From contig VDFB02262565.1 of assembly GCA_007258455.2 (NCBI GenBank), forward strand, positions 1-64,000: 64,000 nt of DNA. Direction: 5' to 3'. The position numbers and the translations under genes were made by a program. Source of the stretch: Sequoia sempervirens (taxonomy: Eukaryota > Streptophyta > Pinopsida > Cupressales > Cupressaceae). Positions 33,164-43,155 of the stretch are shown here, one piece after another (position 1 is the first letter of the stretch; the number at the start of each line of letters is the position of its first letter). Under the pieces are notes generated by a model. It was given only the letters and a program-made list of their open reading frames with translations. It did no database searches and was not told the origin of the DNA.

Positions 33164-34842
33164 CTTGCCCCATTTTTAACATTTATCTGTAGGTTTTTTG
33201 ATAGGATTTTGTGTTCTAGAATTCGGCTTTTTGAAAAAAATTATCATTTTAGCACATCTGAGGGTTTTTGTAGTGCATACAAGAGTTTATGTAGTACATA
33301 CAAGGCTTTTAATGGTGTTTTTTTTTGTAGGTTTTATTGACTTTGTTTTGCAGATCTGCCAATTTTTGGACAAAACCGTAGGTTTTACAAAGTTCTTCAT
33401 ATCTTCTACACAGCTGCGAATTTTTTTACAATATTTTTACAGAATCTTGTACATCATTTCAAGAGGCTACAATAAAAAAATTGATGGTTTATGATCATTT
33501 TTGTGGAAGTTATTTTGATTTTAATTATTTTTAAAAAATTGATTTTCTGGATGCAAATCGATGAATTTTTCAAAAAAAATTATATTTTTGGAAAACTCAT
33601 GAAATTATAATGGGGGTCTATGTTTTACAGATTTAGGTTGGAAGTCATATATAATGCGAAAAAATTTGATCTTCATTTTCTATGTGGTTTTCACAAATCC
33701 ACGTTTCTGAGAGCAAAACAGGGAATTTTTCTTACTTCTTTACATTTCTGGAAAGCTCTCAGAAAATTAGTAGGGGTCCCTTTTTTTATTTTTCATTTTT
33801 CAGATCAAAAAAATCATCAAATACTAAAATCTAATTCGGCTATGTCAAAAGTATCTGAAATTAAAATTTTCTGATGAACTTGTCTTTTTCTTTTCTTTTT
33901 CTTTTCTTTGGCTGCATTATAATATTGTTTTTTATCTTGTAGGTGATCATAAGGAGCTTTAGTAGCAGCAATATCACTCACAACAACAATTTGGAGAGCG
34001 AAAATAACCAGGTGCACTCATTTCATCCTTCATCTCTTCATCTTGTTTGTCACATCTTTCAATTTGGGACATAAAATCAAATCTTTGTTTCATCACATCA
34101 TTGCAATTGGTTTAAAAAAAAAAAAATCTTGTCTTCAATCACATTTCAAAAATTGGGTCTAAAATTAATCATTGTCTTCCATCACATCTTGATTTGGGAT
34201 CTAAAAAGAACGAGTGCTTCATTGTTTTCTTCTAAACATTTCAATTTTCTAAAGGGAAATTAATCACTGTGAGCGTGAATCAAGTGTGTGTGTCTTCCAA
34301 AACACCTCACTTGGTTCGCTTTTGTCAAACCCTTTTTAGGAGGCCTGCTTGGAGCACACACCCCTCCAAGGGACGACCTCAATCAAAGTGTGAATCGAAA
34401 GACACGCTTGTTTGGAAGTTGGAATCTTGTCACTCTGAGCTAAGCCCCAAAGAACTTTATACCTTTGGGAAGTGAAGGTGAAGGGTGGGTTACCCCTTTC
34501 TCCTGGCTTATTGGCAGAATTTTGCTTTCAAATCATCCTTAGTCAACCTTGTTCAAACTAGTTTGAAACCTAATTGGCCATATCCCACTTGACTAGTCAT
34601 CAGGCTTGTTGTTGTGTATTCAAGTGTTTGCTTAATCATAACATCTAATCTTGGAAGACAAACTTATCATTGTGCTTGGTGTGTGTGTTCATGCATTTAC
34701 ATGTGAAATATTATGTTTGATAGTGCCCAAGTCAAACTTCCAATAAACACTTGCCACATCATCCAAATCATACAATCTTGTCATTCCATATCATATCCTA
34801 ATTATCATCATCTCTTTAATCCAATCAACATCATTTTACACC
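33164..34842 (+). other. N1 leader
   Basis: Non-coding 1.7-kb leader between primer site and ORF. It has T-rich tracts and several short upstream ATGs with no coding texture. No known RNA structure was recognised. Confidence 0.75.
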
Positions 34843-37137
34843 ATGAAAACATTGGAAGACATGGCACAAGAGTTTGTTCACATGCTTCACATTGTTAAAA
34901 CAATTCAAAAACCTTTGCCCAAAAAAATCATTCATGAATTCCATAACATAATACAAAAACTTCAAGCAAACAAGTCACCTCAAATCCAACACCTCGTAAC
35001 TCAAGCCCAATACCTCATAGCCACATGTCAAATCCAACAACCACAACATCATCCCCTATTGATTCATTATCAACCAATTCCACCTCAACCTAATGTGTCA
35101 TCCCTTTCCACCTCATACCAATCTAATCAATCCACTTCTTTGAATGACAATTCCACATCAACCTATCAATCCACATCACGAAAAACACATCTGAATTTAA
35201 GTCCACCTGGAAAAAAAAATCAAGAGCCTTTAATTTCTCATGCAACCATTCACAAGGGGAATACTGATATAGGTTATGCGCTCTCCAAGTATATCATACC
35301 ACTATACAATAAAAATAAAAAACCTAAGCCAACACCTTCCACCCCTACACCTCCAAAGGATGTGACCCAAGGGCTACAAGCAAGGAATCAAACATCACCA
35401 TGTCCTCCAACACATATACTTGAACAAACAAAAGAGTCCTCAAACGCCATGCCAAGTCCTTCAAGCCAACCATGTCATCCACAACCCCTTGATCCCATTC
35501 AAGAGTCTTCCCCATTAAGTCTAAGTCAACCTCCATCATGCCTCCATGTTGTTGACCATCTAGAACATGTTGATCCCATTCAAGAGTCATCTCCTTCCAC
35601 TTCCATTCAAGCAACCCAAGAGGCATGTCAAGAGTCTACTCCTAAGCATGTTGAAACATCAAGCCCTAGTCCTAATCAAGATCAAATCACTTTCATCCAA
35701 CCTATTCATAACATTTATCTTTTCCATGATCAAGATGGTATCTATAATGACGAAGAGCCTATGCATGAGCAACTTGATCCTATACCCATCCATGAGAAAG
35801 ATATTCCAAATTCACCTCCACCTAGTCCTATCCATGATCTATCAACATCCATTTCCCTTGATGAGACACATGCCTCCCAAGCCAACATAGAAGATCAAAC
35901 AAACACCTTGGATCTAAGTGAACACAATTCTAATCAAGATCCTAATGATCCTCCATCACCCACTATCGACCCCATTGTAATTCCTCCATCATATCCTATT
36001 GGTCTTTCCACCCTCATTCATGAATGTTCCTCCTTAGAACAACAAAAACCATTATCTTCCCTTGCTTCATCTTGTCCATCCAATAGGGAACTCGTGTCTA
36101 GTGTTCCACCTACACCTAGTCTCATTGTCCATTGCACACTCCAAAACATGAACCACCAAGGTAAAGTTCTAAACCTTCATGAACGAGATGTTTTGGAGCC
36201 CATCCATGTCAAAGTCCCTCCATGCTCTTATGACCTTGGACCTACACCCCAAAGACAACAACCTAAAGATGTTGGTACTTCCTCCATGCATCCTAAGTCC
36301 ACTTTCCATCATAAAGCCTATCGTATCCCTAAAACATATGTTGTCATTCCCCCTCCATCATCCTACAAATGTCAAAAGCATGTGACCATACACCTTCCAC
36401 CATCAAATCTTCCACCATTGCTTCCAACTCCTAATATCCCTCCATCTAATCTACCTCCACTTCTCCCAACACCTAATATCCCTACCATTCAATCCTTTTA
36501 TCCATTTATCCATAAATACCCTAAACATCTTAATCATGACCAACAAAAGCACACATTGTATAAACATGAAGCTTCCACCCATTCCACCATATCCATGGGA
36601 TTCAAAAGAAATAATTTCAATGCCTCTACCTATAAAGTCAAAAATCCTAAGGGTTCTCATGCCTTAGGACATCAATACAAAAATTCAAATCAAAATACAT
36701 CCAAAAAGGTATATAAGCCCATACCTCCAAAAGTAAAGGCCAAAACCAAAATGGTTTGGGTACCTAAGAAAAAAGAAATCAAGTCAAATGAGGCATTCAC
36801 ATCACAAAAATCCCAACCATCCACTTCCATCCCACATTCTCATTCGATTCAAAAGTCTAAAATTCCTAAAACCCACAAGCAAAATCAAAATCATAAAAAT
36901 ACTAAGTCTATGTGGGTACCAAAAGCACTACATCCCCCACCTCCTAAGCAAACATCTCCATTGCTTCCTACACCCCATCCACATCAAAAGCTTCAACGTT
37001 TATCACAGTGTGTGCAACCATTGGTCATGGTTCCCTTCCATTTCACAACAATTCCACATACCTCCATCTCCCCATCCTTCACGCATTATCCTACATATCT
37101 CCCCCACCACTTTCCTATGGTCCATGCTTTTGCATAA
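34843..37137 (+). CDS. N1 intact 764-aa Pro/Ser/His-rich protein, unknown
   Basis: I do not recognise this protein. The ATG at 34843 opens 764 codons to a TAA at 37135; a second Met follows six residues later (MAQEFVHML). Residues 1-65 look helical (IVKTIQKPLPKKIIHEFHNI). From there on the chain is low-complexity, rich in Pro, Ser, His, Thr, Gln and Asn, with an acidic middle (about 280-370) and a Lys-rich, basic last third. Internal repeats are DPIQESSP (35491-35514 and 35572-35595), a tandem 14-residue PSNLPPLLPTPNIP (36400-36441 and 36442-36483) and WVPK (36757 and 36913). Copies differ only synonymously. There is no zinc knuckle, D-S-G or RT motif, signal peptide or membrane span. It might be a gag-like or RNA-binding accessory protein, but that is a guess. 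Confidence 0.8.
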   Translation: MKTLEDMAQEFVHMLHIVKTIQKPLPKKIIHEFHNIIQKLQANKSPQIQHLVTQAQYLIATCQIQQPQHHPLLIHYQPIPPQPNVSSLSTSYQSNQSTSLNDNSTSTYQSTSRKTHLNLSPPGKKNQEPLISHATIHKGNTDIGYALSKYIIPLYNKNKKPKPTPSTPTPPKDVTQGLQARNQTSPCPPTHILEQTKESSNAMPSPSSQPCHPQPLDPIQESSPLSLSQPPSCLHVVDHLEHVDPIQESSPSTSIQATQEACQESTPKHVETSSPSPNQDQITFIQPIHNIYLFHDQDGIYNDEEPMHEQLDPIPIHEKDIPNSPPPSPIHDLSTSISLDETHASQANIEDQTNTLDLSEHNSNQDPNDPPSPTIDPIVIPPSYPIGLSTLIHECSSLEQQKPLSSLASSCPSNRELVSSVPPTPSLIVHCTLQNMNHQGKVLNLHERDVLEPIHVKVPPCSYDLGPTPQRQQPKDVGTSSMHPKSTFHHKAYRIPKTYVVIPPPSSYKCQKHVTIHLPPSNLPPLLPTPNIPPSNLPPLLPTPNIPTIQSFYPFIHKYPKHLNHDQQKHTLYKHEASTHSTISMGFKRNNFNASTYKVKNPKGSHALGHQYKNSNQNTSKKVYKPIPPKVKAKTKMVWVPKKKEIKSNEAFTSQKSQPSTSIPHSHSIQKSKIPKTHKQNQNHKNTKSMWVPKALHPPPPKQTSPLLPTPHPHQKLQRLSQCVQPLVMVPFHFTTIPHTSISPSFTHYPTYLPHHFPMVHAFA

Positions 37138-39304
37138 ACCTTGCATCCATCCTTTTTTACAAGTCCTATTCAATCCACATCATCATTCACTATTCCCCAT
37201 CCATTCTTACATAAGCCTTTCATAATCCGCCATCTACCTAATCCATCCCTTTCATGTCATCCCTTACCAACATCTATGAGCACTTGACATGGTCCATGCA
37301 ATGACATCCATATCTAGTGGGACTATCACCTTTCACAAAAATAGACACTTGAGTCCCTCCTATCCATATTTTCCTTCTCCTATCCAAAAATTCAAAAAAA
37401 AAAGAAAAAGAAAAAAAAAAGTAAAGAGAAATCCCTTCGTCCAATGGTGAAAACCTGGTAAACAGGCGCCCTGGATAAGTACCATGATGAAAACCTAGCA
37501 AATAGGCATCATGCGTAGGTTGATCTTCTATGTCACTTACACTTGGGGGCACAATGTCTTATCTATCCAACCTATCATTTTCATGTCATATCATTTCCAT
37601 CCTACCTACCATCTTTAGCCATCATACATACCTATTATATTGCGTCCATTCATCCACCCTTCTTCTTTTAATCTTGATTAAGATATAGGGACAAAATGTT
37701 GAAACATATTTTGGATATCTTTTGATATACCTCATCCTCCCAAACAAGCCTATCATTATCCTATTGCCATAAGCTTTGTCATGAAAATCCTAAGTCTTGT
37801 ACCTAGAATGGGGCATGTTATTCCTATGCCACATAGTCTTTGGAAATCACATCCTTGCTCTCTTATGATGCATACATTCATTTCATTCACTATGACTTAT
37901 CCTTTCTATCCATCCATATATCATGAGCCTTTTATCCCTTATCCTATCACCCACCCTTTCATCCATCAATCCCATCACCCTTGCACCTAGACTTGGTTTT
38001 CCCCTTGTCATTGGTATCTAGCACAAAGGCTACTCAAATTTTCATCCTTTGACACCTCCAAATATTCTCAAAACTCAAAACAAAAAAAAAAAATCAAAAC
38101 ATCTCAAAAATCCAAAAAATCAAAACATCTCAAAACTCCAAAAAAATCAAAACATTTCAAAAATACAAAAAAATCAGAAAAAGTCCTGAAAAAATACAAA
38201 AAAAATCAAATATCCAACAAAAATCCAAGCAATAAAATCATTTCAATCACATCAATTCTTCTATCCAATCATTCAACCATTCCACCAAATCAATCATCTT
38301 CCTCAAAACCATTGCAACCAATCCACTCAATCACAATCATTCCAATCAAATCAATTCTTCAATTCAATCAATCAATTATCCAATCAAATCACTTCAACCT
38401 AAATCATTCCAATCACATCAATTCTTCTATTCAATTCATCACATCCTATCACCCAATCAATCATCATATCATTACAAACAGTTTCTTCAAATCAATCAAA
38501 TCATCTTCAATCATTCCGAGCAATAATCCAAATGCAAGTCAATTCTTAATCCATACCAATCAAGTCGATCAATCTTGTCAAATTATCCAATCACATCCTT
38601 TGGTCTTGATCCTAATCTTGTCGTAAACCAAATCAACCAATCAATCAATCAATTATCATCATCCTTGTGTTGCTCTAGGGATATATCGCTTCCCAACAGT
38701 GACAACACTATCATCATCATCAATCAATCAATCAATGGTTTACAGCTTGACGGGGGCAATGTCTTGTTTGTTTTTGTATCATTTGTGCATGCTTCTTGCT
38801 TGCTTGTGTGTGTTATCATTTTATCTTGCATTTGTATCCAATCCATATCATTCCAGCTAATATTCATATCTTGTGTGTGTTGGAATATCTTTTTGCATTA
38901 TCCTTTGCATCTAAGGTCACATAATACCTTTTGTGCATTAGGACTTTAATGCTCTAAGTTTACTTCCTCATACATCTAGACAAGGTTGTATTACGCTGGG
39001 GGATGAGACACATCGTCACCTTGGTCCTTATACCTTGGTGCATAATGTCTAGTGCTATATCAAACATCATGGTTGCTCATCTTTCATTGCAGCATAGCGC
39101 ATCCTTTCATCTCCTTCATCCACATTCTCTCTTGCATCATTCAACTTATCCCTCCTTTATCATTTCATTTCATTTCGAGAGAATACCTGTGTTTGTCCAA
39201 CCCACCTATCCTCTCGAGGGGGCATCATCAAATCAAAAATCAGAAACATATCAAGGGAAATTTTTTTATTTTTCTTTGAAGCAATGCGTTTCACACATCA
39301 CTTC
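37138..39304 (+). other. N1 trailer with PPT-like motifs and simple repeats
   Basis: Non-coding region of 2.2 kb. Purine-rich GGGGGCA/AATGT-like motifs occur near 37543, 37688, 38744 and 38998 before the real tract at 39305. Simple sequence includes TCAAAACATCTCAAAAA-type units (38070-38230) and CAATCAAT-rich runs (38290-38560, 38634-38650, 38722-38738). No gene is supported. Confidence 0.7.
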
Positions 39305-39318
39305 AAAGAGGGGCAAAA
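39305..39318 (+). other. N1 polypurine tract
   Basis: AAAGAGGGGCAAAA sits directly before the 3' LTR, with a single C interrupting the purines. Confidence 0.88.
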
Positions 39319-40477
39319 TGTATACGCATAAAAATGGTCATGTCTATAATCCTGGCAATTAATTAAATATTTAATATTTAATTAATTTTTCTAAAGTCCT
39401 CTACATATGATTAAATTTATTTAATTTAATTATATTGTTCATTCATCTTATTCTTCTTCCATAATTAAATAAATTTATTTTATTTAATTATTTTCATATG
39501 TCCACTTAATTATTTAAATAAATACATTCTATTTATTTAAATTAATTATCACTGTTTGAATTTAAATTAAATCTTTTGATTTAATTAAATTTAAATATCC
39601 TTTTCTTCTATTTTATTTTCTTCTTCTAATTAATTAAATGTTTCATTTGATTAATTTCATAAAAGTGATTTAATTAAATAAATTTTATTTAATTAAAAAT
39701 ATCTTATGCTTTCTTTCCAAATCACAATTAGGTATTTTATTTAATTGTGCAATCTTCTCATATCATAATTAAATATTTTATTTAATTAAGAAAAGGTTGA
39801 ATATCCTCCACAAATAAATAATTAAATTTTTAATTCATTATTTATTAGCTTTTAAATCTTTTTTTTATCTTTTTAAAGAAAGATGATTTCTTATCTTCTT
39901 ATCTTTTCATCTTTCATACAAATAGAAAAGCTTGTTTTCAGGTTTTCTTCTATTTTCTCTTTAGTTTCTTCCATCTTCGACCGTTCGATCTGTCAAGAAT
40001 TATCACAACCATCAATCAAGACAGCCAATCAGAAGCTTTTGAAAACTCTATAAATACAACCTTTCACAATTCATTTAGGGGTTGATTCTTTAGTATCCTC
40101 ACTCTGTCAAAATTATTCTTCAAATATTCTATCTTTCATCCAATCATTCTCCTTCAAACCTTTATCACATTGTTATGCTGCAGAATTGAGCAACTAACAT
40201 TCCTCCATTATCAACCTTCAAAATCTTGCATTCTTAGTATAATATGCATTTCATTTATATCTCGTTCTTCAGTAGCCTACTTCGTTGAGCTTGGCATTCT
40301 AGATCTGAGAGCAACTTGAGCAAAGACGAAACGCTGGAGATAGAGGACAATAAGACGACTTCAAAGAAACTACCATTAACAGTTTGCTTATTTCTGTTTT
40401 TCTTTTAGTTTCTTTGATTTAATGTTTTATTGATTGTGTTGTTATTGATTTAAATTGATCATATTTTCATACACACA
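39319..40477 (+). repeat. N1 3' LTR
   Basis: 1159-base direct repeat of 31879-33139, shortened by one deletion of about 100 bases between TTTAATTA repeats and otherwise nearly identical. It ends beside AACTT. Confidence 0.95.
40048..40056 (+). promoter_or_regulatory. N1 3' LTR TATA box
   Basis: The same CTATAAATA and CCAATCAGA pair as in the 5' LTR. It could drive transcription outward into S2 sequence. Confidence 0.7.
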
Positions 40478-40991
40478 AACTTAACTGTAAATAGAGAGAT
40501 CCTCTGATATATTTTTATTGTAATTCTATAATCTAAGTAAGGGGTTGGTACTCCTTGAGATTGGTGTCTCTGAATAAGGGGTTGGTACCCCTTGAGATTG
40601 GTGTCTCTAAATGAAGGGTTGGTGCTCCTTGAGTTGGTGCTCAGAAATTTAGCCTATAAGGCATTATTAATAGTGGTTTTGAAGATTAAGCCAATAAGGC
40701 AGTTTAGGAGTGGTTTTTCTACCCTAGGAGGGTTTTCCACTTGGCAAATATTTTGTATCTTGGTTCTTCTATGTGCTCTCTACTTTTCTTTGTTGTTGTT
40801 TCTATTCACTGTTGGGTTTATTACTTTTCTCAATTCTGATTATGAATGGTTACATTCAACTCATGAATGCATTAATCAAAATAATATTGATATCAAATCT
40901 GAGCTATGTTTTGAATATGTCAAAATTGGTCAAATCTGTTAAGACACTGATTCACCCCCCCTCTCAGTGTCATTTTAACTCCAACAATGAT

Positions 40992-41660
40992 ACCTCATCA
41001 CAGGTCGACATAAGGTATTTTTGAATAAAAGCTTGAAAGAAACTTTAAATATTTTGAATTTGGAGGCAAGAGGGACTCATTCACCACACATGGCAAATTG
41101 GTCCCACCTTCGAATTGAAAGTGGGTGTCAGGAATTAAATCAGATTTAATGTTATTTGTTAGGTTTTCATTCAAAAATACACTTAATTAAGTCTTATAAG
41201 GGCATAAAGGGGTCAAATAAAGCATAAGAAAGGTGTAAATAGTGAGAACAAGCATAGAAAAGTGAGAAAAATTGTTACAAGACGTTACAACACTTCAAAA
41301 TAGGACTTGATAAGTGATGAAAAGGTGATATTTAGGTTAATTGTAATGAATAGAGTCTAGAAAAGTGTATAAATGTTTTACAACACTTCACAACACCTTC
41401 ACAAGATGTCTTAATTTGAATTTTTAGGACTTAATGTGAATATTTAAGTCACATTGCAACATTAAATCAAAGAAAAACAGGTCAAGCATCATGAGAGAAA
41501 GACCTAAAAGAACATGAAAATGTTAATGAGCCATTTTTCTATGGTACAAGAGAAAACTAAGGGTAATTACCTAAGAAAAATTGACAATTGCACGAACTTT
41601 CACCTTGGCACATTGGTCCTAATTCAACTAACTAGACTAAGAGGCCTTTAACACCTTTCC
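40992..41660 (-). other. G1 leader, distal part
   Basis: Continuation of the G1 leader after the ATGAT target duplication of S2. It holds GGACTCATTCACCAC near 41070 and ends at the primer site. No coding is seen. Confidence 0.55.
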
Positions 41661-41678
41661 CTGACAATGGGGCCAAAA
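41661..41678 (-). other. G1 primer-binding site
   Basis: On the minus strand, TTTTGGCCCCATTGTCAGGG follows an LTR-type end CCAAACA. It resembles the TGGCGCCGTTG-type primer sites of plant Athila/Tat elements, with mismatches. It places the 5' LTR of G1 at 41679 and above. Confidence 0.55.
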
Positions 41679-42560
41679 TGTTTGGAAATTTGGACAAAAC
41701 TATGGATCAATATTAGATATCAACTATCCTTGTAATTATATCAAATTGGCTTAAAATAGTTGAATCAATCCTTGTGAATTTCATGTTGACTTCCTCAGTT
41801 TGTTCCTAAGTGTCAATCTAGAGAATGTAATCTTTTGAAAGGTGTAGTGGTTGATCACCTAAGGACTATTTATAGCAAGATTAATATGATGGAATGCATA
41901 ACAATTAAATCTTATAATACTTAACACATAAAGTTATGTAGTCTTCGACCAAATTTAAGTATTTATTATAGAAACAAAAGTGACAGGAACATGATAGAAA
42001 CATAGTAATTGAAATGTGTTAGGAAATAGGTCAAGTCATTTCTTTGTTAGTCCTCAAAATTACTCTTTTGGTCTCTGTGGACTATAACAGACAACAAAAA
42101 ACACATAAAACTTAGAAACCGCAGTCTCTTATTGAATCGACCATATAGAAAATTTAATTGAGTTTTACAATCTAGTTTCTACTTGCCACAATTCAAATAA
42201 ACTGATTAAATCATTCAAAATTAAAATTACTTAAATGAATTCAAATAAAAACATAGACATTCAAATCAAAACATAGACATTCAAATCACAATCATTCATA
42301 CAAAATGAAATTGAATTATTGTAGAAAAAAACCATAAGCTAAAGATTATCACTATTATTCTCCAAGGAGTGGGCCTTTTTTCATGGGTTTCAGGGTGAAT
42401 CAATTAACTCTTAGCTTCACAAAAATTTAGATAATTCTTTGATCCAAGAAAAATTAGATTCAATATATTATTAGGTATATCCAAAATATAGAGTTCCATA
42501 CATATTTATAAACATGTAGAGATTGAAATTCAGTCATGTGGCCTATGGCCCATAATTGTG
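41679..42560 (-). repeat. G1 5' LTR (outer end not located)
   Basis: Non-coding sequence beginning TGTTTGGAAATTTGG on the plus strand next to the primer site. No matching copy exists at the other end of G1, so the outer border cannot be placed; 42560 is a rough limit. Confidence 0.4.
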
Positions 42561-43155
42561 GCCAAAGTTCAATTAGATAGAAAAAATAAAAAAATAAATG
42601 GCTTAAGTCCTTTTTGTAGATTAATCTGTAACAAGCTTTGGTTGCTATCCTTAAAAAAAAAGGCTAAAAATAACCATACTAGATTGTATACTAATTGTAT
42701 AGGAGTGAATTTGCACCCCTTGTGTAATTCCCCTTTCACACACCCTCACCTTAGAAAATAAAATTTGAAGGCATCATTCCACAACACCCATCTAGAATGC
42801 ATCCACTTGGAATTTGTCTTGTGTGTTAGTGAGATAATATTTGTTAGAGATGCAAGTGCGATGCGCAAACATCTACGCAACACACTATCATCCCTAAAAA
42901 ATTCCTACATCTAAAGTTGCTAGAGACATTACACTCCTCATTGGGGTTGAATCTTCTACCAACCAACTTGAAAATGCCTTATTCCTTCTCATCCCACCTT
43001 TAAAAAATTCTCCTACACATTCACTTCATCTCTCTTAGCAATTCATTCACATTATCAAGCACATTCTCATTCACTTTAGCATTCTAATACCCCATTGTGA
43101 GCATTGCAGAAATGTTGACACTCCATCAACTCCACATTGCAAGTGTGAGACTATC
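42561..43155 (+). repeat. Left part of the LTR interrupted by S3
   Basis: Non-coding sequence left of S3. Because S3 duplicated CTATC, this stretch was once continuous with 48192 onward, which ends as an LTR at 49014. The left LTR border could not be placed; the boundary with G1's LTR is arbitrary. No gene is seen. Confidence 0.4.

Larger units (their letters stand above)
31879..40477 (+). mobile_element. N1: non-autonomous LTR element with a 764-codon ORF
   Basis: An 8599-base element with direct LTRs (31879-33139 and 39319-40477), both starting TGTATACGC and ending in CACA. A perfect AACTT duplication lies at 31874-31878 and 40478-40482. The primer site (33146) and polypurine tract (39305) are in place. 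Between them are a 1.7-kb leader, one intact ORF and a 2.2-kb trailer. No gag, protease, RT or integrase motif is present, so it must depend on another element. A rough hand comparison finds only about 2 differences per 100 LTR bases, the lowest in the window. Confidence 0.93.
29420..40986 (+). mobile_element. S2: copia-type solo LTR split by N1
   Basis: Starts TGTTGGATCTC and ends CTCCAACA, with the copia LTR signature TTCACCCCCCCTCTCAG near 40950. A perfect ATGAT duplication lies at 29415-29419 and 40987-40991. Without N1 and one AACTT it is about 2.96 kb. It has no internal region, so it is a solo LTR. Its size, ends and U3 repeats resemble the C1 LTRs, so it may belong to a related family. 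Confidence 0.9.
5110..41690 (-). mobile_element. G1: outer Ty3/gypsy element, nested and 3'-truncated
   Basis: One old gypsy element on the minus strand. Read 5' to 3' it has a 5' LTR and primer site near 41.66-41.7 kb, a leader (40992-41660 and 28441-29419), gag (28184-28440 and about 8000-9886), protease (about 7659-7990), RT (6119-7288) and RNase H (about 5700-6118). No integrase and no 3' LTR are recognisable below 5.7 kb. Element C1 splits its gag and solo LTR S2 splits its leader. Removing each insert together with one target duplication rejoins the G1 sequence; for gag this is supported by the uninterrupted relative at 52831-53428. The gag and protease resemble a plant gypsy type with an LIDLG protease active site. 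Every domain carries stops or shifts. Confidence 0.85.

Noticed and set aside
33116..34017. Several short plus and minus frames in the N1 leader
   Set aside because: T-rich leader sequence with no coding texture; the frames are chance products of composition.
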